Below, in pieces: positions 47,340 through 58,879 of a stretch of DNA of 64,000 bases (position 1 is the stretch's first letter; the number at the start of each line of letters is the position of its first letter). The DNA lies in contig NC_088313.1 of the NCBI RefSeq assembly GCF_910592395.1, forward strand, positions 20,166,437 to 20,230,436, written 5' to 3'. The DNA comes from Lineus longissimus (taxonomy: Eukaryota; Nemertea; Pilidiophora; Heteronemertea; Lineidae). The position numbers and the translations under genes are program-made. A model generated the notes under the pieces. The model searched no databases, was not told the DNA's origin, and saw nothing but the letters and a program-made list of their open reading frames with translations.

Positions 47340-50207
47340 TTACTTCGGGTTTACTTTCGCTTTATTATGTTTCGTTGCCTTTGACTCTTTCTTTGCATTC
47401 GTCTTGTTCTGTTTCGCTTCTTTAGCATTACCTATCGATTTGGACGTCTTCTCCAACGGAGGCAAGTTTGATGCTTTCTTATTGAAAGTCTGAGGCGTGA
47501 ATACTCCGGGGTTGCGTGGAGTGACTATCGCGGTTTTCTTTCCAAAGCCAGGGGCTGGCTTTCCTGTCTTTGTAGCTTTCGTTTTTGATTCTGGGTCCAC
47601 TTGCCCTGCCCTTCGCGAACTCCTCGACTTGTATCGCTTGTACAGGAAGAAAGAGGAGACGAAGATCAGGCCAGCTACTCCCATGAGTCCTAGGATGAGA
47701 GCGGCCATCTGGCCTTCCGAAAGGCTGGAGGCACCGCCGCCAAGGAACTGCATAGCATAAGCTTCGAGCGCTGAAAGACGAAATGGCACTGATGAGTGAA
47801 TGAAGGATACCCTTGTGATGTTGTCGGGAGAGAAACAACCCTGTCTACGTCGGCGCTCATTGGTAATTTCCGCTATCGCCAGTGCCTCAGCGCTGTCTCT
47901 GCGGTGAGAGTATTCATTGAGCCAATAAGATACATATCAAGTTCACCCTATTAAACGGTAGCCTATTATAGCGGTATCGGCAATCTTTGCCAGTCGAGAA
48001 AAGGCTGTTAGAGCCTGCCTCTCTGGGGATTTGCTTCACATACTGTTTCAGTGCAAAGAGCGGAGTGCCTAAATCGAGGGGGCTATGATGTCAACACCTA
48101 GTTAGTCAAGATGACAGAAAGATATCTGTCACAAGACTGCAATTTCCATCAACCTCGCGATTTGACTGATCATGTCTGACTTACCATCGCACGTCTCTTT
48201 CACGACCTCTTGCTCTGCTGTAAGCAGTGTCTGGAAGTCCTTCACGGTGAACAAGTGGCTGGAAACAGGCTCAGAAGCAATGGCTTCCAACTCCCCCTTG
48301 TCTATGCCTTTGCCTGAAAAACAATAGAGGTAATGGAAATGATAAACAATGAAATGTAAGTTCTTGTATTTATAGTGCTTTATACTTCACAACTTTGGCC
48401 ATTCGGGCCAGTTGAAGTACAAAGTTGCACTGACCAAGCCATGAACCAACGACCTTCCAATCACAAGTCAGACGCTCTTCCTCTGTGTCACAGCGCTTAC
48501 ACTTCTATAAAAACTGTCGATACGCATACTAACTCATTAGCTGTCTCCCGTGACCCGTCATCTCATAAGTAGGTTTGACCCTTTTCAAGTTTTTATCCGA
48601 CTTCACTTCCCAGCAATCTAAAGAAGATTTACTTAATGGAACTCGTTTCTGGGAACAATCGTACACTTACCGTCTGGTGCCTTACATTGGCGGTAAATGG
48701 CAGAAACCAAATTTCTTTAAAAAAAGTGAAAAACTCTTCTCAATTCCGTTGACTCCTGTTTTACCAGCCACGACAGATGCCTGCAAGTCTATAATGGTCC
48801 GCAACTATTACATCTGTATAAATGCAAATCTCGCTCACCTATTCCGATGGCGAACATGATCAAGCCCTCATTCTTGCAACTCTCCGCGGCCGGCAGGGTT
48901 TCCTTGGGGAAGTTAGACTTGCCGTCGGTCACTATGATACCGATCCTTGCCACACCTACCCTGCCCCCATTGCCAAGTGTGAATCCCCTGGTGAAGAGTA
49001 AAGGAAAAGTAATCAATAGTATCATGTATCAAGATGCTTACTACATATTCAGATTTGTTTTGACCATTTCGAATGGTGAAAGCCGAGCCAGATGAAGCAC
49101 CATATACCCACAAACTTCGCCATTGATTGGTGATTGATCGTATGATAGTTTGTATGAGAGCACTGTTTTCATTAGTCATAGTGACCTTCATATGATCATA
49201 AATACAACTTTTGCGATTTTATTCATACATTTCTTCTAATGTTGCAAAAGGCTTCTTTACATGAGAGTGTGGTCGCACATTGTTATAGTGCAGCTTTGTA
49301 CACAGGGTGTCTTCAGTGTAGTAAGTGTAAATTTAGATCTTTCTCAAAACATCTGACAACTCGGATACGATGAAGCTGTTTGGATGTTTCTTTATACACT
49401 TACTGCGTACGAAGCTGATCAAGGGCCTTATGCGTGTGCGTCCCTCCAGCATTATAATCAATCTTATTCACTTCAGCGTGGAGGCTGGGAAGATCATGAA
49501 TCTTATTTAGCTCTATTTCATTGGCTACTGTAGTCGAGAAGGTCATGACCCCAATTTGAATAGCCTCTTCCGCTATGTTGAAATGCCTGGTAACATTCTC
49601 CACAAATTTCAATGTGGTCTTAAAATTCGACTTTCCGACGCTGCCTGATTCGTCGAGAACAAAGATGACGTCGGCTGGCTGTTGGCGACCTCCGCAAACT
49701 GAAAACCAGTCAGAAATACATTCCAATTAGTTAAAGCGCATGGCATGATATTTACTGTAAACATTCACATTTTCGAGTTTAGTTGGGCAGACACTGGTTG
49801 AACTTGAAAAACAGTGCTTTTTTACAAAACTGGTGGAAGTTCCCCTTTGAAGCGATGGCAACGACGACTGAAATACCTACAGTACACAAATGGTATGATG
49901 TTGATGATGGGGCAATTTCGTTGAGCGCAGAATAGGTAAAGGTAATGAATCTTCCATTGTCTCCAAAGGCCATGTCTGGCAATACTTACTTCGAAATGTC
50001 TGTTGACCACAGGCCAGCGACAGGATTGAGGAGAACCACAACACTTCCCAGACTCGCCGCAACTTCAAGGAGGCAACACCTGGGAAAGGGAAGAAATTAA
50101 ACTCAACAACCTTCAGACGTATGCTACCATGTGTGTTTGACGGCTTATGATTAGATTTCATTATGATAGAAATCGATCACCGAAATTCTGTTCATAGACT
50201 TACCCAT
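47340..50207 (-). CDS. VWA-domain type I membrane protein 2 (six exons)
   Basis: 365-residue paralogue of the preceding gene. Exons in coding order: 50207-50204, 50079-49990, 49698-49404, 48987-48839, 48313-48185, 47770-47340. The first coding exon holds only ATG plus one base. The three VWA exons are exactly 295, 149 and 129 bp, the same as in gene 1, which shows tandem duplication. Signal segment about 11-26 (VWEVLWFSSILSLACG); VWA from 41 with DESGS at 47-51, GGTHTHKAL and IVTDGKS; transmembrane helix about 243-266 (QMAALILGLMGVAGLIFVSS); tail of about 99 residues with TAIVTP, then TPQTFNKKASNLPPLE, ending in a shorter Lys-rich run. The extracellular stalk before the membrane is about 19 residues shorter than in gene 1. 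Predicted surface adhesion or matrix receptor; no ligand can be inferred. Confidence 0.87.
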
Positions 50208-51714
50208 TTTGGTTGATGCACCCGTCTCCGCTCTATATTTGAAAGCAAATCGTCCCGAAAAAGAAAGTTCGAGGAAGTCCTCAAAATCTTAATTGCGTTT
50301 TAATGAAGCATATTTTGGCTAGCCACTATCAACGTACTGAAATGACATGCCACTTATCATAACCGTCACTATCACCTTTTGAACAGTCATATGAAATTAT
50401 TGCATAATTAAATTTGTTATCTCTTTATCAAATGACAGAAAACCTCCACTATCAAATGCCTACAATGATTGTGACTTTGATCGAAAGCTATACTGGTCAA
50501 ATAGCTTAAAGGTTTTCTCGAACCTCTTTAACACTTAACGAGTTACTAAGAGCATCAAAGCGCACTTATCCCTGCATTCTTCGGTATCGACCCAGCTCAG
50601 ACGATTGCTCCTGCTCTCGAAAGCAAACTTTTATTTTCTGTTGACTCTTTTTAATGATTCGGTACATCTGTTACAGAATCACCCGATGTTTTTAAATGTT
50701 TCTTTTGTTGGCAGAATGAAAGAAAGACTGTACACAGGCTGTTGCAAACACATTGCTTGCATACGTATAGTATTGATGCATTTAAAAACAACAAAATGAG
50801 ACGCTCCCCTGTTTTTCTACACCAGTCATGTCGTAAACCATTTCCTTTTAAACAGCAAACACCATTTCATAGGAAAGCCCTACTGCCATGGTAACGGTTA
50901 AACAGTTTTACATACGCTTTCAAAAAACTTGCCTGAAACCACTTTCTCATCATTACCAGATGAGACTGTAAATCGGCGCCATCTATAAGAGACATCGGAT
51001 TTCCCTCTGGCAAACAAACTTCCAATATATCATGATCGAGCGGCGGCTTCAAAAATCAATAGCCAGCAACGTTGAGAAGCCATCACAGTCCCGTCGGAGC
51101 GTCATTCCATTGTAACCTGATATGGTGTCATCGACGATTAGGCCACCTAATGTGCGAGTACGGTTGTAAAGTGTTACAGTTCTCAAGAGACATCGTATAA
51201 GTCGACGTGAGCTTATCGTAAGCTTTACTTTCGGTCTGAAACGATGCCCCAAGGGCGTTGTCACTGTGTTATCACTATACATACGACATTGGATTATGTA
51301 TCTGCGTAAGGCTACCAATTCTTTTACCATTTTACCGCTTTAGGAGAACGTAACAAGACGCGTGGATAATATTGCGTCCGGTTTTTTATAGATGTTTCAG
51401 CCGCGTAACTATCATTAAAAACAGGAAATAGGAGATTGGGATCCGCGAAAGAAACTGGTATTGTGACCAATTTGTATGACAGTTTGATACTCTTTAGAAA
51501 TACAAGCTTCTCAAAAACTAATAGTTAGGATTAACGTCTTCAATTTGGTGGTAGTTGAAGAAAACACAAAAGTGCGATTCATACGAAATTTATCTCCCAG
51601 AGTGTTTTTCGGATAATCGGACATCGGTAACCTCGGCACTACCCCTACGTCTCAAGAGACCTCGTCACCACGATAAATTGGCTTTCATGGTCTGGGTAAC
51701 TTGGTTCATCATTG

Positions 51715-51782
51715 CTTCTCGTCTTGGAGTAGCGAGAGCTACACTGACTTATCCACCTGTGGACTACTGGATCTTTTAACGT
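51715..51782 (-). pseudogene. Possible degraded VWA exon fragment
   Basis: On the minus strand AAGATCCAGTA and AGCTCTCGCTACT match the end of the 295-bp VWA exon of gene 1 (AAGATCCAGTA and AGCTCTCGCTACC), with 24 rather than 27 bases between them, a codon-sized difference. Translated in the matching frame it reads KIQ, stop, STGG, stop, then VSVALAT. No donor site follows. The match is short, so chance or gene conversion debris remain possible. Confidence 0.35.
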
Positions 51783-54700
51783 TACTATTGGATTATCTGT
51801 CTGGTAGAACTTCAAGGTAGGTACTTTCAAATTCAAAATGTTCTTTTGAAGCTTTTGATATTAATTTCACTTTCCTGTTTTCAATCAATGTCTTTACCCT
51901 ACAACTATCAGGCCAACATTTATATTTCATGGTAAACGTCGAATGAAAGGATATCATCACTATCGTAAAAAGGTTCAGTTCTTTTCAAAAGAAACTTGTT
52001 TCAGTTTGAACAATTCATGATCGCACAAACGAACAATGCATCAAAACTCCCACAGTATACAGAATGTATCGGTTTTTTCTAAAGATTGAATAGTTTAAAG
52101 CGACAGAGGTAAACGCGTCTGATTCAGACAGTTTATCTGTAGGTGGTAATAGTCATCAGGATACATTGTTTGCAGCATCCGCTCTCTTTGTCTGCTAGCT
52201 ATTTGAAATGTATTTCATATAACCCTTGATCTTTATGGTTCATCTTTGAAGTGTTATATATTTGAATGGTAAAAGTTGGTTCTCTCCTCATGTGTACTCT
52301 TTCAAATAGTCGTTAAAAAAAACGACAGTGCTCGTGACAAGTGTTAAGTTAACCATATCACGTACATGTGACAACCTGCATCGTATGTTGGCCCAACCTA
52401 AGGTTACACAGACAGTGGTGATCGCATTTTAGATATATCCCATTACTTTAATAAAAACATTTCTCTTTGTTTTCGTTGTATGTACATGTATCAATAACAG
52501 TGTTGGAGACAGCAGGTTTCACAGCTGCTGCACTGCTGCTGAAAATGTGACGCTTGGGGCTAATACAGCTTTCATAAATTCATAGTAAAGCTTCCAGGAA
52601 AAGGCTTAGATACGTAATAAGCTGTCACTTGTCTCTGCGGGTCATTTTATATACAAGATAAAACATGATGTGCGGTTGTTTTCGCCATATTTTCTTAGGG
52701 CATAAATTTCTCAGCGAAAACATCCTTTTATCAAGATATTAAGTCGATGAAATTGTCTAGGGATAGAAGAGAAATATCCTCAGGCCCAAATCTTACCAAA
52801 CCCTAGCAAATGAATATTCACTCAGAAGGTGCAATGTACAGTTCAAGTATCGAATAGATTGACGTGTCGGCTCCACCTTTGCTGTAGGCTTCAAGCCCGA
52901 TGATAGACATATTCGTTTCAGTTTCCCAGCTACAGGCCTACTTCAGTATTTTTTATGTGTGAAGTGGATGGCAAAGCCACATTCTATGGCGATATCATTT
53001 CCACATTTCTATAGAATCATAGCTTGTTCCTTCTCAATCGTCCTGGTGGTGAATGGGCAGGAGCTTTCCAAGAGTGCTGCTGTATTGCCCATGGCGCGAT
53101 TCTATCAAAAAGGAGCTCTGTAATAACGACTTGTTACAACGGTAGTTGCCCCTGGATTACATTCTTTCGCTGGCTTACATTTCATATTAAGTTGCAAGAG
53201 AACCGCGAGCAGCAACACTTCTGGATGAATTGCACCTACGGTTAAACGAATTGCTAGGTTTGCCACTCACGACAGTTCAAGTACTGCTCTTTCGAAAGGA
53301 CAGATTCCACCTCGAACACTCCACAAGTTCTCTCTTCGCGACATAAGGCCGCTGATAATTGGGTGGCTCAGGTCATGTACAATGCAGATTGAATGTGCAG
53401 CGCAACAAAGTCGTACGACAAAACCTTTGATGCGTTCTTAGTTCCCTCTTTTCCATTCACGAATCGCAGCCAACTCGACATAAAGCGTGCTGGACATATC
53501 GAGTTTTTTATCTTTGAGTCTGCATAAACCCTCAGAAATCAATTCCGCTAATGACGGGAAACCAACCATGCACTTTGTCGTTTTGGGCAATCAGGAAAAT
53601 GTGGCGATCGTTTTTTCCCTCTACAACGTTAGAGGAAATGGTGGGAGGAAGTCGCTGCCGCAATGGTCTGACCAAACGTGATAAATGGCTGCTTTTGAAG
53701 ATATAGATGCTTGTCTAATTGCCAGTTCCATGATACAAGAAGGTCAGACTATCCCGAGGTGAGATCCTACATTGATCTGTTATGTGGCCATGCCGCGGCA
53801 AGGTTATCTTCAACACTTTTGATGACCATGGGTTCATCTAGAACCTTAATATCCATTAACATTTTGTGTAAATGACGCATACAGTGCTTCAATTAAACAT
53901 CTGAGCACACTAATTAGCACGAGATTAGGCCATTGGCTTTTATCTGAGATCTCCGAACATAGTGTGTACATCCCAACAGTTTTTCGCATTGACTGTAATA
54001 AAGCATTCTTAAAGCACTTCTGGGGAAAGTTGGGCAATACGTAACTTATCACAGAAATCGACTACTGACACTCTTCCTTTCAGTTTTAGTATCGAAATGA
54101 ACGTCGATATCATCCGATATCTTCCTGACATTTCAACGTGGGTTTCACGTGAATTCCACTTAAATTGTCAGTTTTGATTTATATACCTGTAGCTTAAGAT
54201 TGTTCATTAGTGTGTGCCAGTTTAGGATTAAACCTAATTCTGTTACTTGCCTCTAGATGACGGAAGGGTATTAATTGGGCTCATTTTGGATAAATTGTTC
54301 TAGCCATATATCATAAAGCTGTGTAGACTGTGATGGTCGGATGCATCAAACGAATTGTCTCTTAATATTTGTAACAGATGTAGCTTTAAACTCCTATTCG
54401 CGGTTAATGGAGTTGGTTATTGCCACTGACAGTTATGCACGTGTAGCATGCACGTGTAGCTTGTTGATATATCCGTAAGGTAACTCTTAGAAATGAGGGG
54501 TTTCGATCTTTTGGAAAGCTTCTTGCTCAACACAAATACGCACTCGGAGGTTTTTCGACGTATGCATGTACGCATTTTTTCATATCAATCACTGAAATCA
54601 GTTTCCGGAGACGATAATTACTCTGCAGCTCATAATCAAGGATATTGGACTTGCTGAAGTGGCCATTCACCATTCATGCCATCATGGCCCACTCCACACT

Positions 54701-57340
54701 GGCTGCTCTCGTCCCCGATTACCATTCAACTTCCAATAGTTCTCATTAATCGTGTCGTGGTGTCCGCGTGGTCATTATCACCTGTTATACAGCCTCCATT
54801 CTTGCACCACGGACATGACAGACCATGAAATTGTACAGGTTAGTCGCTCCCAACAAGTGGAGAGGCTGTAAGCGTAAGTCAATTCGATGCTGGCCCAATG
54901 AAAATGGATAGCTTTATCGGTGGGAGTCGATGGAAAGGGACGTGGAGTACCCGGACTGATTGCACAGTCATGAGAGGCGTGTGCCTGAGGGTTATGCTTG
55001 GTACCAAGGCATTTGGTGCTTTCGCTGGTTAGTCATGAACGAGAGGCGTTAAGTCAGTCTCAAGTACAAGATAAAGTCCCAATTATATGCTGTATAATGC
55101 ATAGTGGTCGCCCTGTGAAGTCGGAAAATACTTTTATTTGAGAGATCTTAACTTTAAATGGTTACAGCCAGGTGACTTTCCTTCTTTGAAGAGGCCTTGT
55201 TGTGTTCAATTGTTAAGACGGTCGATCAAGTCTCTCAGGTAATGTCATCCTCTAATGAAATTGATGACCAGACCTATTCATCCAGTGCCTTGATTTCATA
55301 TAATTTCAATAAAGACTGCACGCTACACTCGGATTCCCATCGGTTGCCTCGAATATCCGGCGATTCAAAATATATACTGCTTCCTCTGCGTCGTGCGTCC
55401 CCAGCTTAGTCACGAACGGAAACCACTCTGGCGAAACTGCGGCTGAGGGGTTTCACTTTACTTAGCTTTGCGTGACAACAAAACTTTCAAAGAGATGCAC
55501 ATCAAACACTGAATTAGTTAGATTAATGGATTAATCAACGATTGGGGAATCCTATGAAGAACAGATGGATTTACTCTAACGCATGACGGGTGATCTGCGT
55601 AAAGTATTTTTTGCACGGGTTGTTTTACGAGATTCACATTTCGCTCAGGACGCTGATGATTTAATCATCATCTGATCATCATCATTTGAGCCGGCTTGTG
55701 AATTTTGCCAGTCTTTGCTTAACGACCGACATCTACAAAGCTTGGCCAGCAGGAGATCCGATGAAGTTTCAATTCATCCAGGTACCCTTCTAATGCAGAG
55801 TAGAATAATGCATCCTCTTCCTGCGGTCCTGTGGTCCTGCAGGAATGAATGACAGGCAATCTGTCTCCTTTTAAAGAAGAAGTCCCCTATTGCCATCATT
55901 CTCATCATTGCCCTTATAATCATTGACCTATACCCACAGACTGTAGAAAGAATATTCATATCAACACCTTTATCATCAAGTGCCGCTAGCGCGTCTGGCA
56001 CGATCCTTTTACGGCTTGCTGGCCCTGGCGATTCCTAATAAATCACATGAAAGAGGAGACGAGGCTCTTCTCTGTCTTCATGCTCAACATACCATATCTC
56101 ATATCCGGCCACTATCTTTGTCAATTAGGTAACAGGCTTTGCGGTCTGGTCGCTTGACTTGAAAGCGAACTTAAGCTAGCAAGGGACGCGTGAAGACCAA
56201 TACCAGCATCAATCAGTTAATACTTCAATAGCTCTGACGGTATCACATGTAACACGCTATCTTTTCAGATCAAAATCATGTGGGATAAAGGTATCTGGTG
56301 GTGGGGGTTGATCGATTGGTGTCAATCTATTGATCGTGGTATGACAGTACGTACCCGTACAGATGACAGTCAGCTGGCAGCAAATCTGATGTGTAGATGT
56401 ATTGGATGCCTATAGCCATTGATATTGAAATTTAGAAAATGTTGTTTTTTGTTTGAGCTAATTTTTTCATATCAAAAGAGAGTATAGATGAATATCCATA
56501 GACACAGATATCAATATTATACTTGAAGTAAAACTCAGCGAACGGAGACCGCTGATGAAAAAAAGCAACCCATCGTGTAAAAACGTACGTCTCTGATAAA
56601 ATATTAATCGCACGATCTGCGCAATTGAATATATCGGCTTCCTAAAACATACCGACAGTTTGAAATTATAATCCACTGAAATGTCGTTTATTATCTATCA
56701 GATTTTTAATCCTGCTCAAAGCCTCGCTTAGCTTAAAATGATATTATTGCGCTATGAAATCTTTCTGAGAATGGTTGCGAGGTTTTCTGTCACAGTTATT
56801 ATGATTGCTAGGATATTTGCAAGGGAAAACAATTTGAAATGGAGCCATGCTATCATTGTGATCGAGTCCTCAGCAGCCTGATTTGGCTCGAGGCGAAGTA
56901 AAATTCGATAGATCGAATTACTCCCCTGCAGTTGGGGTGAATACGTTCGATAATGTTCCTCATTCTCAAGAAAGAGTAAATACTCTGGGCAATGTGAGTG
57001 ACTTATACAGGTATAGTGTCACTATTACGTTCAAGTCAATACGATGACATTGACACCATCTCCTCTTCTAGTGTATTCCTGTCAGCTAAACTCAGTGGTT
57101 TCAATGATTTTCAATCAGAAGAGTCACGTGTTTAGTAATGGAAGAGCGATATCGCGTACGAATGAAACAATTTTGTCATTGATTGGACACCACGTTTATT
57201 TCAATCGTGGCAGTTAGCTTGATGTATTTAGTTTTAATCATCATCTGCACTAATGCTAGATTCATTAGTAATGTCATTGGTCGATGTCATCGACTGGCTG
57301 ACGTACGTGCATTTGAAAAAAAGATACATCGGGTCTTTTT
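51783..57340. other. Gene-poor stretch
   Basis: I found no exon chain, RNA gene or clear mobile element. Reading frames are short and lack domains. A small direct duplication GCACGTGTAGC occurs at about 54436 and 54451. Confidence 0.35.
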
Positions 57341-57358
57341 GTGTATTATAATGGCTGC

Positions 57359-57988
57359 ATGTTTGAGAGAAGAAGACCATTAAGAAAGGCTGTTCGTTCA
57401 ATTTTCCATCCATTTTTTTCAACCAAAACATCACCGCAAATGAGCGAATTACGCTTCACTTCCCAAGTCATTAGCGACTTAAAAAGTGACAACCTTTTTG
57501 TCGATTTCCCCGAAGATATCTCAGCCGTTTTTTATCCGTACGCTGTCATTTTTGATAGGGATGCATGGCTTGAGTTGCTGTGGCGAGACCTGCGGAGAAG
57601 CACATCTCTCGCTACTTGTGGCCGAACCGACAAATCATCTCCAATATGCACGCCTGTATGTCCTCCTGCTAATCGGTTGGTTTCTTTTAAAAGTCGTTCC
57701 CCAGTGATAGATTTTGCGCTCGATTATACAAGTTTTTTTCTACACGTCTTGCTGAAAATCGGATTATGGGATTTCCATTTCATGCAGTTCCGCGATTTTT
57801 TATTTGAGTCGGTTTCAGTTGAACCAAACACACATTCGCTTTCATTCGCTGTAGATATTGCGCTCGTTCTGTCCAGTAACTTGAATTGGAAAGAAACTGA
57901 CGTGCATCAGCATAAGAAGAAACTGAGATGTGTACATTTTTCACTACGATGTACAGAAAAAGTCGTCGAGTGGGGTGAACCGCTATGA
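57359..57988 (+). other. Unassigned 209-codon open reading frame
   Basis: This is the longest frame in the window with no family assignment. It begins at an ATG (MFERRRPLRKAVRSIF), has a hydrophobic patch near FALDYTSFFLHVLLKIGLW and ends EKVVEWGEPL. I see no known motif, and no upstream or downstream splice partner. A frame this long is uncommon by chance at this base composition but not excluded. It could be a lineage-specific single-exon gene, part of a degraded mobile element, or chance. Confidence 0.2.
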
Positions 57989-58712
57989 AATTGTTGGTAA
58001 TTTGTCCTGCTGCGTGTTGAGGACCGATCAATTCCGAACTGTCCTTCTTTCCATTAGGCACTTCCTTACTTTCGATCTACCCATTATCCACAATACGTGC
58101 GGCATTTTAATTTGAGCCGAATTTAAAAATAGGCTCTCCGTCAAAAGGTTCCCATCATTCCCACAATAATGGTATTTCTTCCCGAAGTTAAACATAACAT
58201 TTCCCCAAGAAAGCAACCCTTAAATCACCATGGTGTATGTGGTCCTTAATTCTAAAATACCTTGGTACCGTAAAGTCAACTTTTAAATGGAAAATGCATA
58301 AGCCTCGTTCTGAGAGTGGAGTGTTTTGGACACGCAACCAAGATGCTCTACCAAAGTTCCCTCGGGTTGCACTAAAATGTGGAAACCATGCACACAGCTC
58401 ACTTCAGAAGTTTGAGGCTCTCAAAACACTGCTTCAAACACAAATCAGCCAAGGAAGCATCAACCACCCTAAGTTTTTTAATGAGCACTACACATATTTG
58501 CTGAGAAAAACGCTCCAAATAGCCCATTTGCGCGGATTTTAGCATCACTTGAGCGAGCCGATCCGGACTTCCTATACGCGCTGCCGTAACATAATGTAAA
58601 CAACGGCGCTACCGGCGCTCCGGGCAGGCGATGGATGGAATTTGCCAAATTCGCACACATTCAAGTTATTTCGTGGCCTATCTTTTTAAGTTTGAGGTAT
58701 TTTAGAATAGAA

Positions 58713-58876
58713 ATTGAACCCTCGGCTTCGGACCTTGGTTGAGTTACCAAGACACTCTCGGGTGGAGCTAAAATTTCGTCCAAACCCTCGCCTATCGGCT
58801 CGGGTTTGGACTGTATTTTAGCTCCACCCGAGAGTGTCTTGGTAACTCAACCAAGGTCCGAAGCCGAGGGTTCAAT
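58713..58876. mobile_element. Near-perfect 164-bp palindrome (fold-back element)
   Basis: Left arm starts ATTGAACCCTCGGCTTCGGA and right arm ends with its complement TCCGAAGCCGAGGGTTCAAT. The arms are about 74 bases with only a few mismatches and enclose a loop of about 14 bases (around TCGCCTATCGG). No target duplication is clear. Its arms are much better preserved than those of the fold-back element at 16077-16200 and share no sequence with it. Reading frames through it are repeats of each other in opposite orientation and not coding. Confidence 0.85.
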
Positions 58877-58879
58877 TCC

